DNA of 64,000 bases. Source: SIG636 sp045535465 (GTDB lineage Bacteria > Bacillota > Clostridia > Oscillospirales > CAG-382). The DNA is taken from positions 1 through 64,000 of the forward strand of contig JAZSLS010000016.1 in assembly GCA_045535465.1 (NCBI GenBank). The letters are read 5' to 3'. The notes under the pieces were generated by a model. It was not told the origin of the DNA and ran no database searches. It saw nothing but the letters and a program-made list of their open reading frames with translations. Each line of letters starts with the position of its first letter. The first letter of the stretch is position 1. A program made the position numbers and the translations under genes. This document shows positions 14,893 through 23,616 of this stretch, in pieces.

Positions 14893-14930
14893 TTTTGTAT
14901 ATTACAAAAAAGCTTAAGGAGGTTTTTAAT

Positions 14931-15329
14931 ATGCAAATAGCGATTATAGCAAGCGACAAGCGCAAGGAGCTTATGACTGAATTTTGTGTTGCCTACTGCG
15001 GTATTTTAAGCCGCCACCATCTGTGTGCAACGGGCACAACAGGCAAACATCTGGCAGATGCTACGGGACTTAATATAGAAACTCTTGTATCCGGTATACA
15101 CGGCGGTACTCAAATGATAGCAAACAGAATAGCTTACAACGAGATAGACCTGCTTTTGTATTTCCGTGACACAAGCGACGACAACGAATATGCTGACGTT
15201 CAGCTTAACCTTGTGCGTATGTGCGACAAGCAGAATATTCCCGTTGCTACCAATATTGCTACGGCAGAAGCGCTTATTCTTGCTCTTGGCAGGGGTGACC
15301 TTGACTGGCGTGAGCTTGTGAAAGATTAA
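14931..15329 (+). CDS. mgsA: methylglyoxal synthase
   Basis: A 132-residue enzyme that converts dihydroxyacetone phosphate to methylglyoxal, a phosphate-recycling bypass of lower glycolysis. Visible motifs: IAIIASDKRK at the N terminus, LCATGTTGKHL (phosphate binding), SGIHGGTQMIANRI and LLYFRDTSDDNEYADVQLNLVRMCDKQNIPVATN with the catalytic Asp region. The ATG at 14931 has TAAGGAGG at the right distance; the upstream in-frame ATG at 14895 is not used. Length is normal. Confidence 0.95.
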   Translation: MQIAIIASDKRKELMTEFCVAYCGILSRHHLCATGTTGKHLADATGLNIETLVSGIHGGTQMIANRIAYNEIDLLLYFRDTSDDNEYADVQLNLVRMCDKQNIPVATNIATAEALILALGRGDLDWRELVKD

Positions 15330-15349
15330 ATTAAAGGAGTTTTATTAAT

Positions 15350-17134
15350 ATGGCAGAGCTTATGGGTGAACTCAGGCGCAGCCACTATTGCGGCACCCTG
15401 AGAGATACGGATATCGGAAAAACGGTTACGGTTATGGGCTGGGTTCAGCGCAGACGTGACCTTGGCAGTCTTATATTTATCGACCTGCGTGACCGTTCAG
15501 GTCTTTTGCAGTTGGCTTTTGACGAAACCAGCGACAGCGCTGTGTTTGAAAAGGCTACCTCCGCAAGGAGCGAATACGTTTTGGCGGCTGTTGGTGTGAT
15601 AAGGGAAAGAAGCAGCAAAAACCCCGGCTTGCCTACCGGCAGCGTGGAGCTTTTTGTTACGGAGCTTCGTGTGCTTTCTACTGCGGAAACTCCTCCCTTT
15701 GAAATAGTTGAAAACAGCAAAGCGGGCGAAGAGCTTAGGCTTAAATACCGTTATCTTGACCTGCGCCGTGCCGACCTTGCAAAGAATATTGCCTTCCGCC
15801 ACAAGACGGCTAAGGCTATAAGAGACTATTTTGACGACAACGGCTTTTTGGAGATAGAAACGCCTATGCTGGTGCGCTCCACTCCCGAAGGCGCAAGAGA
15901 CTACCTTGTGCCCAGCCGTGTTCACAAGGGCTCGTTCTACGCTCTACCTCAGTCCCCCCAGCTTTACAAGCAGCTTCTTATGGTTGCAGGCTTTGACCGT
16001 TACGTTCAGCTTGCACGTTGCTTCCGTGACGAGGACCTTCGTGCTGACAGACAGCCTGAGTTTACTCAAATCGACCTTGAAATGTCCTTTGTGGACGTAG
16101 ACGATATATTGGCAATGGTAGAGGGCTTGCTTAAAAAGCTTTTCCGTGAGCTTCTTGATATTGACCTGCCTCTGCCCCTTCCCAGATACACCTACAAAGA
16201 GGTTATGGAGCGTTTTGGCTCCGACAAGCCCGACCTTAGATACGGTCTTGAGATAACCGATATTACCGACCTTGTTAAGGACTGCGGTTTTTCCGTATTC
16301 ACAGGCGCTATTGCCGACGGCGGCAGCGTAAGAGGCATTAACGTTAAGGGCTGTGCCTCCACCCTTACCCGTAAGGAAATAGACAAGCTTACCGAATACG
16401 CACGCGGCTGCGGCGCAAAGGGTCTTGCTTGGGTAAGATACACCGAGCAGGGCGCTACCTCCTCCTTCAGCAAGTTTATGACCGAGGAGGAAATGGCGGC
16501 TATCTACGAGCGTATGAACGCCGAGGTTGGCGACGTGCTGCTTATTATGGCAGACGGTGATACAAGCCGTGTGCTTTCCACCCTTGGTATGGTTCGTGTA
16601 GAGACCGCAAACCGTGTTGGTATTGAGAAGAAAGGCTTTAGCCCTCTTTGGGTTGTTGAGTTCCCCTTCTTTGAATATGATAAGGAGCTTGGCGACTTTG
16701 TTGCTATGCACCATCCCTTTACCGCACCTCTTGACGAGTGTTTGCCTTACCTGGAAAGCGATAAGGCGGCAGTGCGTGCCAAGGCGTACGATTTAGTGCT
16801 TAACGGCATCGAGCTGGCAAGCGGCTCTATCCGCATAACCGACCCCGACCTTCAAAAGACCATCTTCCGTCTTCTTGGCATCTCTGACGAGGAAGCGCAG
16901 GAAAAGTTTGGCTTCCTTACGGACGCTTTCAAGTTTGGCCCTCCTCCTCACGGCGGTATGGCTTTGGGTTTGGACAGGCTTGTTATGCAGCTTCTCGGCG
17001 CAGACAGTCTGCGTGACGTTGTTGCCTTCCCCAAGGTACAAAACGCATCCGAGCCTATGACGGCTTGCCCCGCAACAGTTCCCGCTCCCTTGCTTAAGGA
17101 TTTGGGCATTGAAATAGAAAAAGACTCCGAATAA
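15350..17134 (+). CDS. aspS: aspartyl-tRNA synthetase
   Basis: A 594-residue bacterial class IIb synthetase. It has the N-terminal OB-fold (VMGWVQRRRDLGSLIFIDLRDRSG), motif 2 (RCFRDEDLRADRQPEFTQID), the GAD insertion domain in the middle and motif 3 (GLDRLVMQLLGADSLRDVVAFPK) near the C terminus. The insertion and the FPKVQNASEPM tail mark the full-length bacterial form. No T-box leader was seen in the 20-bp gap upstream, so it appears to be expressed with minD and mgsA. An ABC transporter module follows after 24 bp. Confidence 0.97.
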   Translation: MAELMGELRRSHYCGTLRDTDIGKTVTVMGWVQRRRDLGSLIFIDLRDRSGLLQLAFDETSDSAVFEKATSARSEYVLAAVGVIRERSSKNPGLPTGSVELFVTELRVLSTAETPPFEIVENSKAGEELRLKYRYLDLRRADLAKNIAFRHKTAKAIRDYFDDNGFLEIETPMLVRSTPEGARDYLVPSRVHKGSFYALPQSPQLYKQLLMVAGFDRYVQLARCFRDEDLRADRQPEFTQIDLEMSFVDVDDILAMVEGLLKKLFRELLDIDLPLPLPRYTYKEVMERFGSDKPDLRYGLEITDITDLVKDCGFSVFTGAIADGGSVRGINVKGCASTLTRKEIDKLTEYARGCGAKGLAWVRYTEQGATSSFSKFMTEEEMAAIYERMNAEVGDVLLIMADGDTSRVLSTLGMVRVETANRVGIEKKGFSPLWVVEFPFFEYDKELGDFVAMHHPFTAPLDECLPYLESDKAAVRAKAYDLVLNGIELASGSIRITDPDLQKTIFRLLGISDEEAQEKFGFLTDAFKFGPPPHGGMALGLDRLVMQLLGADSLRDVVAFPKVQNASEPMTACPATVPAPLLKDLGIEIEKDSE

Positions 17135-17158
17135 CAATAAAAACGGGTACAAGGTATT

Positions 17159-18112
17159 ATGATAGAATTTAAAAACGTTTATAAAAACTACGGTCAAAAC
17201 CGTGCCTTAAAGGGTATAAGCTTTAAGGCGGAGCAGGGTGACATACTGGGTTTTCTCGGCCCTAACGGCGCAGGTAAAAGCACCGCCCTTAACATACTTA
17301 CGGGCTATCTTTCCGCTACCGCAGGGGAAGCTTACGTTGACGGCATAAGCATTTTTGAAAACCCCACGGAGGCAAAGAAAAACATAGGCTTTTTGCCTGA
17401 GCTTCCTCCTCTTTACCCCGATATGACGGTTTGGGAGTATTTGTCCTTTGTTTATGACCTTAAGGGCTGTACTTTGCCTAAAAAGAAGCATATTAAGGAA
17501 ATATGCGACGTAGTGCAGATAACGGACGTAATGAAGCGTCTTATAAAAAACCTTTCCAAGGGCTATAAGCAGCGTGTGGGTATTGCTCAGGCGCTTGTGG
17601 GTAACCCTAAGGTTTTGGTGTTTGACGAGCCTACCGTTGGCCTTGACCCTAAACAGATTATAGAAATACGCAACCTTGTCAAGCTTCTCGGCAAGGAGCA
17701 TACTATTATAATCTCCTCTCATATTCTCCCCGAGATACAGCAGATATGCAGCCGTGTTGTGGTTATTAACGAGGGCTCTATCGTGGCAGACGAGCCTATT
17801 GAAACCCTTGCGGAAGCCGTTGAAGGCCCCAGAAGACTTGTTGCAAAGATATGCGGCAACGAAGCAGAGGTGCTTAAGACGCTTCGCAGTGTTTCCGCCA
17901 TTAAGTCTGCAGACGTTATAGGCAAGGTGGACGGCGACTCCACAAGCTATCTTATAGAATCCGATGAGAGGATTGACGCAAGAAAACCGCTTTTTGCCGC
18001 CCTTGCCTCTAAGGGATATCCCCTTATAGGCCTTGAAGGTGTGGAAATGAGCCTTGAAGACGTTTTCGTGCGTTTGGTATCCAAGCGTGAACAGAGAAGG
18101 AGGGCTAAATAA
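17159..18112 (+). CDS. ABC transporter ATP-binding protein (GldA-like)
   Basis: A 317-residue ABC ATPase with Walker A GPNGAGKS (34-41), signature LSKGYKQ (132-138) and Walker B VLVFDEP (152-158). The C-terminal 90 residues form an extra domain, common in GldA- and CcmA-type exporters. It begins the module ATPase-permease-GldG-like-DUF4340-lipoprotein with 2-25 bp gaps, so it should energise that complex. The exported or moved substrate is unknown; in Bacteroidetes the GldAFG system is linked to gliding. Confidence 0.9.
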   Translation: MIEFKNVYKNYGQNRALKGISFKAEQGDILGFLGPNGAGKSTALNILTGYLSATAGEAYVDGISIFENPTEAKKNIGFLPELPPLYPDMTVWEYLSFVYDLKGCTLPKKKHIKEICDVVQITDVMKRLIKNLSKGYKQRVGIAQALVGNPKVLVFDEPTVGLDPKQIIEIRNLVKLLGKEHTIIISSHILPEIQQICSRVVVINEGSIVADEPIETLAEAVEGPRRLVAKICGNEAEVLKTLRSVSAIKSADVIGKVDGDSTSYLIESDERIDARKPLFAALASKGYPLIGLEGVEMSLEDVFVRLVSKREQRRRAK

Positions 18113-18114
18113 CT

Positions 18115-18819
18115 ATGTTTGCTATTTACAAGCGTGAGCTTAAGGCTTACTTTATTGCCCCCATAGGCTACCTTTTTACGGCAAACTTTCTTGCCGTGTC
18201 CGGTCTGCTTTTCTCTATATGCACTTTGCAAAAGCAAAGCCAAAGCAGCGTGGGTGACTATTTTGAGCTGCTTATTTACGCCTTTGCGGTTTTGCTTCCC
18301 CTGCTTACGATGAAATCTCTTTCCGAAGAGCGTAAAACCAAGTCGGAGCAGTTGATTATGACCAGCCCCGTTTCCGTAGGCGGTATGGTTATGGGTAAAT
18401 ATCTTGCAGCGCTTACCGTTTTTGCGGCAGTGCTTGCTTGTAACAGCCTAAACTTTGTGCTGCTTGAGGTTTACGGTAACCCCAACGTGGCGCTGCTTGC
18501 CTCCAACCTTATTTGCCTTTTCTTTATAGGTGCGCTGTTCCTTGCTATCGGTATTTTCTTCTCCTCTCTTACGGAAGACCCCCTTATTTCCGCTATCACT
18601 TCTATGGACGTTATTTTTGTAATGCTTGCAATTAACTTCCTTTCCGATATCAGTATCCCTTGGCTTAAAAAGGTTGTGGATTGGTTCTCCATTCTCGCCC
18701 GTTACGAGCCCTTTACCTACGGGATTTTGGATATAACCTCCGTAATTTACTACGTTTCCCTGGCAGGCGTGTTCCTTTTCCTTACCGTAAGGGTTTACGA
18801 GCGCCGCAGATGGGCTTAA
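18115..18819 (+). CDS. ABC transporter permease (GldF-like)
   Basis: A 234-residue membrane protein with six hydrophobic segments. The start MFAIYKRELKAYFIAPIGYLF and the SEERKTKSEQLIMTSPVSVGGMVMGKYLAAL segment are characteristic of ABC-2 type permeases of the GldF/NosY group. It follows the ATPase by 2 bp and is followed by the GldG-like gene. Confidence 0.9.
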   Translation: MFAIYKRELKAYFIAPIGYLFTANFLAVSGLLFSICTLQKQSQSSVGDYFELLIYAFAVLLPLLTMKSLSEERKTKSEQLIMTSPVSVGGMVMGKYLAALTVFAAVLACNSLNFVLLEVYGNPNVALLASNLICLFFIGALFLAIGIFFSSLTEDPLISAITSMDVIFVMLAINFLSDISIPWLKKVVDWFSILARYEPFTYGILDITSVIYYVSLAGVFLFLTVRVYERRRWA

Positions 18820-18837
18820 TTGAAGGAGGTTTTTGAT

Positions 18838-20391
18838 ATGAACGATAAACAAAGCATAAAGTCCTCCCGCAAGCTTAAATACGGCACTCTTTCCGCAGGC
18901 TTTGTAATTGTGGTTGTGGTTCTTTGCATTGCCGTTAACCTTATCGCCTCAGGCCTTTCCGCTAAGTGGGATTTGCGTGTGGATATTACCGATAACGAAT
19001 CCAGATTTTATACCATAAGCGAAGCTTCAAAAACCCTTATCGGGGACTATTTTAAGGACGACCCGGACTGGAAGGTGGAGATAACCTTCCTTGCACCCGA
19101 GGACAAGGTAAGCGATAAGATGGTTTTGGAGATGGCTCGCTCCTACGAGTCGCTGTTTATAGGTCACATTACCATTAAATTTGTGGACATAGTTGCTGAC
19201 CCTGTTTTTGCCGCAGAGCAAACTCAGCTTACTCAGGTTCCCCTTTCCGCAAAGCACATATTGGTAAAGGGTAAGTACCATACCAGAGCTATAAGCTTTT
19301 CTGCTTTTTATTACTACGACCAATCCGTTGGCTACGAGCCCGTTGCTTTTACGGGCGAAAAGACCTATACCGGCGCTATAATCCGTGCAGGCGTTAAGGA
19401 CAGCCCCAAGGCGGTGTTTACCATTGGCCACGGCGAAAGCCTGGACGGCATTGACCTTGGCGACATTGCAGGTAATAAATCCACCTCTCTTGAGGAGGTT
19501 TCTCACTACGTTCCTTTGTTTGACTCCCTTTTTGATATGGGCTTTGAGGTTACCCTTGTTAACCTTGATAAGGAAGAGCTTCCCGAGGAGACTCGTATAG
19601 TTATTATATGCGACCCTAAGTATGACTTTTTGGGCTACGACACCGAAAACCCCGAGGCAGACGGTGAGATAGACGTTCTTCGCAAGTATATGGACGGCTG
19701 GAACTCCTCCTTGCTTTTGGCGGTTAACACCTCTACCCCTACCCTTCCCAACCTTATGGAGTTTATGAGCCACGACTACGGTCTTAGCTACGTTCCCGGC
19801 GCAATTGTTACCGATAACTCCAACTCTATAAAGGGCAGCGGTGGCAGACTTGTGCTTGGTGCTATGCCCGGTACCATTATGGACTACACCGTTGAACAGC
19901 AATTGCTTTCCGGCTTTGGCGGCGGCGAACGCTTTGTGTTTAACGATGCCGTTAAGCTGACGGTTGACACCCACGTAAAGGGTGACGGCATCCTTATGAA
20001 CAGCTATTCCACCGCTACAAGCGAAGGCAAGACAGGTGTTTATCCCCTCTTTGCTTTTACTACCGATGCTGAGGCTGTTCCAAACCCCGACGGTGTTGGC
20101 GACGACGAGGCTTATATGTACAAGACTGCCTATATGCTTAGCTCTACCGACTTCCTTTCCTCTAAGGGCTTAGTTTCTCAATACGCAAACCGTGCTTTGC
20201 TTGAAAGCGTGCTGCGTATGGCTAACTCCTCCAAGGACTACCTTGGCATTAAGGAAGTATTCTTTGCAGACGAAGCTCTTGATATAACCACCGCCAAGGC
20301 AAGGCTTTGGACTATTGTTGTGGTAATTGCAGTGCCTGCGGCAGTGTTTACCGTGGCGGCTGTTGTTTGGATAAGAAGACGCCACTCTTAA
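18838..20391 (+). CDS. GldG-like ABC-associated membrane protein
   Basis: A 517-residue protein with one N-terminal membrane helix (about 18-40), a large extracytoplasmic domain and one C-terminal helix (about 488-510) ending in RRRHS. The region with SRFYTISEASKTLI, a thioredoxin-like and then GATase-like core (AVFTIGHGES, EETRIVIICDPKYDF) matches the GldG/ABC-type auxiliary family. The ATG at 18838 is used because GAAGGAGGT lies just upstream; the TTG at 18820 is part of that site. It probably forms the outer part of the ABC complex. Confidence 0.85.
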   Translation: MNDKQSIKSSRKLKYGTLSAGFVIVVVVLCIAVNLIASGLSAKWDLRVDITDNESRFYTISEASKTLIGDYFKDDPDWKVEITFLAPEDKVSDKMVLEMARSYESLFIGHITIKFVDIVADPVFAAEQTQLTQVPLSAKHILVKGKYHTRAISFSAFYYYDQSVGYEPVAFTGEKTYTGAIIRAGVKDSPKAVFTIGHGESLDGIDLGDIAGNKSTSLEEVSHYVPLFDSLFDMGFEVTLVNLDKEELPEETRIVIICDPKYDFLGYDTENPEADGEIDVLRKYMDGWNSSLLLAVNTSTPTLPNLMEFMSHDYGLSYVPGAIVTDNSNSIKGSGGRLVLGAMPGTIMDYTVEQQLLSGFGGGERFVFNDAVKLTVDTHVKGDGILMNSYSTATSEGKTGVYPLFAFTTDAEAVPNPDGVGDDEAYMYKTAYMLSSTDFLSSKGLVSQYANRALLESVLRMANSSKDYLGIKEVFFADEALDITTAKARLWTIVVVIAVPAAVFTVAAVVWIRRRHS

Positions 20392-20401
20392 TGGAGCGTA
20401 T

Positions 20402-22264
20402 ATGAAAAAGTTTACCAAATTTCAAAAACAAATAATTGCCATTGTTTCCGTGCTTTTGGTTGCAGGGCTTTGCTTTGGCGCATATTTTATTTTCTTTGAC
20501 AAGGACACGGAGCTTACGGCCTCTTTCCCCTTCAATGCCGAGGAGCTTAAGGCTGCAAAAAAGCTGGGCAGAACCAACTTTACCTTCGCTGCCGAAAAGG
20601 GCAAGGCAACAACGGAGGAAGCCTATATGATGCACTTGGCAGAGGGCTATGCCTCTGTTAACAAAAAGGTTTCCGTTTCCTACGGGGTGGACGACGAAGC
20701 CTGCCAAATCATCTCAGGCGGCAAAACCTACGTGGTTGATATGGATAAGGAGTTTATCCGCCGTGAGGACGGAACCGCTTACGCAAGCACCGTAAGGGCG
20801 TTTTTCAACAACAGCCTTTTCGGCAAGGACTTTGGCATAACCACCGAGGCTTTACCCGGCTTTAACCTTTACGGTGATATGGTAAACAGCTCGGGTGGTG
20901 CGTATATTTACGACCCCATCCAAAGAGAAAACATTAAATACATCTATGTAAAAAACCAATATGACGAGCTTACTTTTATACCCGAAAGCGGCACCTTTTA
21001 CCTGCTTGACTCGGTAATGGACCTTAACACGTCTGTTTCTGCTACCCTTGTGGCGGCTGTGCGTTCGCCCGTAGCAACAAACATAATACCGCTTGAGTAC
21101 AAAACCGATGCGGAATACAACAAGCTTCTTGCAGACTACGGTCTTGACGACGATGAAAAGCTTAACGCCGCTATCCTTATAGAAGACGACGACGGCAACG
21201 CCTCTTACTTGAAAATTGGTAAGGCTTTGTCGGACGGTACGGGCTTTTACGCTCTTTGCCACGGCAAAAAGGATAGAATATACGTTATGCAGCAAAGCAT
21301 TTCCAACTATATTCTTGTGCCCAAGGAAAAGTTTTTAATTGCAAACTACGGCACTCCCCTTGAGGACCTTGCCCTTGTTTATTCCACCGTTACGGATATT
21401 GAGATAGGCATAGGCGAGGATGAACCTCTTAAGGCTGTTTTTATGACCGATGAGGAGAAGAAAAACCACCCTATTAATTACTCCTGGAAGATAACGGGCC
21501 CCGACAGATTTATATCGGGTGAGTTTGACTATGCCCTGCCTGAGTTTGGCAATATAGGCGACCTGCTTAACACTCTTTGCGCTATGTCCTCCGACACGGT
21601 GGTTTCCGCTACCGTTGACGATGAAAGCCTTAAGGAATACGGGCTGGATACTCCCTACCGCAGCTACTCTTGGTTGCACAAGGGCAAGGAGGAAGACATT
21701 CGCTGCACTGTACATTTCAGCAAACCTACCGACGACGGCTACCTTTTTGTTTACGGCATTAAGGAAAACGTTACGGAAAAAGAAAAGGAAGTTTTAGGCA
21801 TCTCCCGCATTGCAAAAAGCAAGTTTGCTTACCTTGACTACACCGTTATGGACTATCTTGATACCAAGCTTTACACCCAATATTTTGATAGGCTTGACAC
21901 TATGTCCTTTACAAGAAACGGCACAGAATACGTGGTTAACTTTACAAAGGACAGTGCCGGTTTAGTTACCGCAGCAAGGATTAACGGCAAGGATACCGAT
22001 TTGCTTAGCTGCCGTAATTTCTACAAAAACCTGCTTCACTGCTATGTTTTGGGCGAGTATAAAGGGGAAGACTCCCCCAAGGAGCTTCTTGAAATAAGCC
22101 TTACCGCAAACGATAAAACCGCCGTCCTTTCCTTTGGGCGTATCTCCAATATGAAGGCATACTGTCTTGTTAGCGGTAAAACCGAGTATGAGATGGACTA
22201 CGTTCTTCTTGAGACTCTTATAGCAAACGTCGATGCCCTTATTGCAGGGGAGGTAATTAAATGA
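20402..22264 (+). CDS. DUF4340 domain protein
   Basis: A 620-residue protein with one N-terminal membrane helix (about 10-31) and a long extracytoplasmic region resembling the DUF4340 family, which usually accompanies GldG-like ABC modules. Two halves show similar segments (YWSK-like FNLYGDMVNSSGG; LKEYGLDTPYRSYSW). It starts 10 bp after the GldG-like gene and overlaps the next gene by 4 bp. Function is unknown; a periplasmic-side scaffold of the ABC complex is inferred from context. Confidence 0.75.
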   Translation: MKKFTKFQKQIIAIVSVLLVAGLCFGAYFIFFDKDTELTASFPFNAEELKAAKKLGRTNFTFAAEKGKATTEEAYMMHLAEGYASVNKKVSVSYGVDDEACQIISGGKTYVVDMDKEFIRREDGTAYASTVRAFFNNSLFGKDFGITTEALPGFNLYGDMVNSSGGAYIYDPIQRENIKYIYVKNQYDELTFIPESGTFYLLDSVMDLNTSVSATLVAAVRSPVATNIIPLEYKTDAEYNKLLADYGLDDDEKLNAAILIEDDDGNASYLKIGKALSDGTGFYALCHGKKDRIYVMQQSISNYILVPKEKFLIANYGTPLEDLALVYSTVTDIEIGIGEDEPLKAVFMTDEEKKNHPINYSWKITGPDRFISGEFDYALPEFGNIGDLLNTLCAMSSDTVVSATVDDESLKEYGLDTPYRSYSWLHKGKEEDIRCTVHFSKPTDDGYLFVYGIKENVTEKEKEVLGISRIAKSKFAYLDYTVMDYLDTKLYTQYFDRLDTMSFTRNGTEYVVNFTKDSAGLVTAARINGKDTDLLSCRNFYKNLLHCYVLGEYKGEDSPKELLEISLTANDKTAVLSFGRISNMKAYCLVSGKTEYEMDYVLLETLIANVDALIAGEVIK

Positions 22265-23052
22265 GGCGTTTTGCCCTTTGCCTCCTTGCTTTATTGCTTT
22301 TCCTCTCCGCTTGCGGTGAAAAAAAGCAAGAGCCTATTCCGCCCCTTGATACGGTGATAACCGCTGTTAACGCCTTCAACGGCGAGGACCTGCGCTCCGT
22401 TAGCTTTTTGCTTAACGTCACAGAGGAGGGCAAGGAAGGCAGCGCCTTTTTCACCCAAGGCAACACAGCCTACAGCAAGGCAAAGCCCGTGGCTATGTCG
22501 GGCAGAGTAACCCAGATATACAAGGGCGTTGGCTCTACCGCCGATATTTTTTACAAGGCGGGTGCGTACTATCGTGGCAGTGAGGACTCCAAATACTACC
22601 TTTTAATGGATAAGGAAGTGCTTCTTGGTCAGTTTTTCTGCACCGATGCCCCTAAGCTTGATGAAAATTCGGTGCGTTACGGCAGAAGCGCAGAAACAGA
22701 CGCAGGAACTAAGTACACGCTGGGTGTAAATGTGGATAAGGGCTTTTTAAAATCGCTTTTTGAGGAAACGCTAAACACCTCCATAGGGCTTAGAAAGCCC
22801 GACAAGGAGCGTACCGTTTACGGAGAGCCTGAGTGTGTTTACGTTATTTCCTCCAACGAAAAGCTTGTTGGCTTTAAAATAAGCCTTGACGTTACTATGT
22901 ACGAAACCCCCACCTACTACCCCAACTATTCCGTGTCGGATGAAGAGCTTGAGCGTAGATACAAGGTAGAGTACGAGATAACCGTAAAAGCCGTTGGTGA
23001 CAAGGTGGAAATTATTTCCCCCGTTACCAAGGACTACGTTTATTTGCGATAG
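22261..23052 (+). CDS. lipoprotein of the GldA/F/G-like module
   Basis: A 263-residue lipoprotein: MRR, a hydrophobic stretch and lipobox LLFLSACG (Cys 19). The mature part has no recognised family but contains a repeated beta-rich pattern with many Tyr/Lys, and a central NVDKGFLKSLFEETLN segment. It overlaps the DUF4340 stop by 4 bp (ATGA), so it is translationally coupled to it and is probably a surface component or substrate-binding part of the same system. Confidence 0.65.
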   Translation: MRRFALCLLALLLFLSACGEKKQEPIPPLDTVITAVNAFNGEDLRSVSFLLNVTEEGKEGSAFFTQGNTAYSKAKPVAMSGRVTQIYKGVGSTADIFYKAGAYYRGSEDSKYYLLMDKEVLLGQFFCTDAPKLDENSVRYGRSAETDAGTKYTLGVNVDKGFLKSLFEETLNTSIGLRKPDKERTVYGEPECVYVISSNEKLVGFKISLDVTMYETPTYYPNYSVSDEELERRYKVEYEITVKAVGDKVEIISPVTKDYVYLR

Positions 23053-23065
23053 CAAAAAATTTTTC

Positions 23066-23094
23066 TTGACAAAACGTATAAAACGGTTTATAAT
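23066..23094 (+). promoter_or_regulatory. sigma-A promoter upstream of TPP riboswitch
   Basis: TTGACA at 23066-23071, a 17-bp spacer and TATAAT at 23089-23094: both boxes match consensus exactly. It begins 13 bp after the stop of the preceding lipoprotein gene, and the TPP riboswitch begins about 50 bp downstream. Confidence 0.9.
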
Positions 23095-23144
23095 ATCCAC
23101 AATAAGAGAGGACTTAGAAAGTCCTTTCGGAAAATAATTTAATT

Positions 23145-23224
23145 GGGGTGCTTGGCGTTTTTGGTTGCGCCGGGCTGAGATTATACCCATTGTACCTGTA
23201 CGGATAATGCCGACGTAGGAAAAT
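23145..23224 (+). promoter_or_regulatory. TPP riboswitch (THI box)
   Basis: It contains the canonical THI-box blocks in order: GGGGTGC (23145), GGCTGAGA (23173-23180), ACCC followed by ACCTG, and CGGATAATGCCGACGTAGGA (23201-23220). An intrinsic terminator follows 22 bp later, so thiamine pyrophosphate binding should switch off the downstream thiT. Confidence 0.95.
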
Positions 23225-23246
23225 ACAGCTTTTTTGTGCTGATTTT

Positions 23247-23286
23247 GGCTTGCAAGGATTATATTCCGTTGCAAGCCTTTTTTTGT
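23247..23286 (+). terminator. TPP riboswitch terminator
   Basis: GGCTTGCAA at 23247-23255 pairs with TTGCAAGCC at 23269-23277 (9 bp, perfect), followed by a run of T at 23278-23284. This is the expression platform of the riboswitch. Confidence 0.85.
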
Positions 23287-23288
23287 GG

Positions 23289-23520
23289 CAGACCACTGAT
23301 AAAGGCACAGAACACGAAAAATAAAATTAATTATATAATAAAGCCGAAAATCCACGGGAAACATCCCCTGAATTTTCCCCGATTTATTTTATTTTTTTCG
23401 TTCGAAACGAACCTCGGCTCACAGTACTCCGGGGTCCCCACAAAAATGTATTTTTGTGGGGTGGTAATACAGCTTTCGCCTCGGTTCGTTCCGTCTGCAC
23501 TCTTTATCAGCACTCTGCAG
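23289..23520. mobile_element. MITE-like dispersed repeat, copy A
   Basis: A 232-bp element whose ends are imperfect inverted repeats: the left end starts CAGACCACTGATAAAGG and the reverse complement of the right end starts CAGAGTGCTGATAAAGA. Internal blocks shared with copy C (49534-49725) include GAACCTCGGCTCACAGTA and CGCCTCGGTTCGTT. Copy A has an extra 26-nt hairpin, CCCCACAAAAA-tgta-TTTTTGTGGGG (23436-23461). It encodes no protein and lies between the TPP terminator and thiT. Confidence 0.75.
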
Positions 23521-23525
23521 GGGTG

Positions 23526-23590
23526 TTTATAAAGGCACAGAACACAAAAAAACAAAACGGTATAATAAAGCTGAAAAGTCACGGGATGTC
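23526..23590. repeat. partial second left end of the MITE-like repeat
   Basis: TTTATAAAGGCACAGAACAC and the following TATAATAAAGC-GAAAA-CACGGGA blocks repeat the left 75 bp of copy A in the same orientation. There is no right end, so this is a truncated tandem copy. The thiT ribosome-binding site lies 15-20 bp downstream. Confidence 0.65.
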
Positions 23591-23616
23591 TTACAGTACG
23601 AAGAAAGGAGTTTATT

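Noticed and set aside
23236..23582. ORFs on both strands within MITE copy A
   Set aside because: They follow the repeat, have no ribosome-binding site and match no known protein. Copy C does not keep them.
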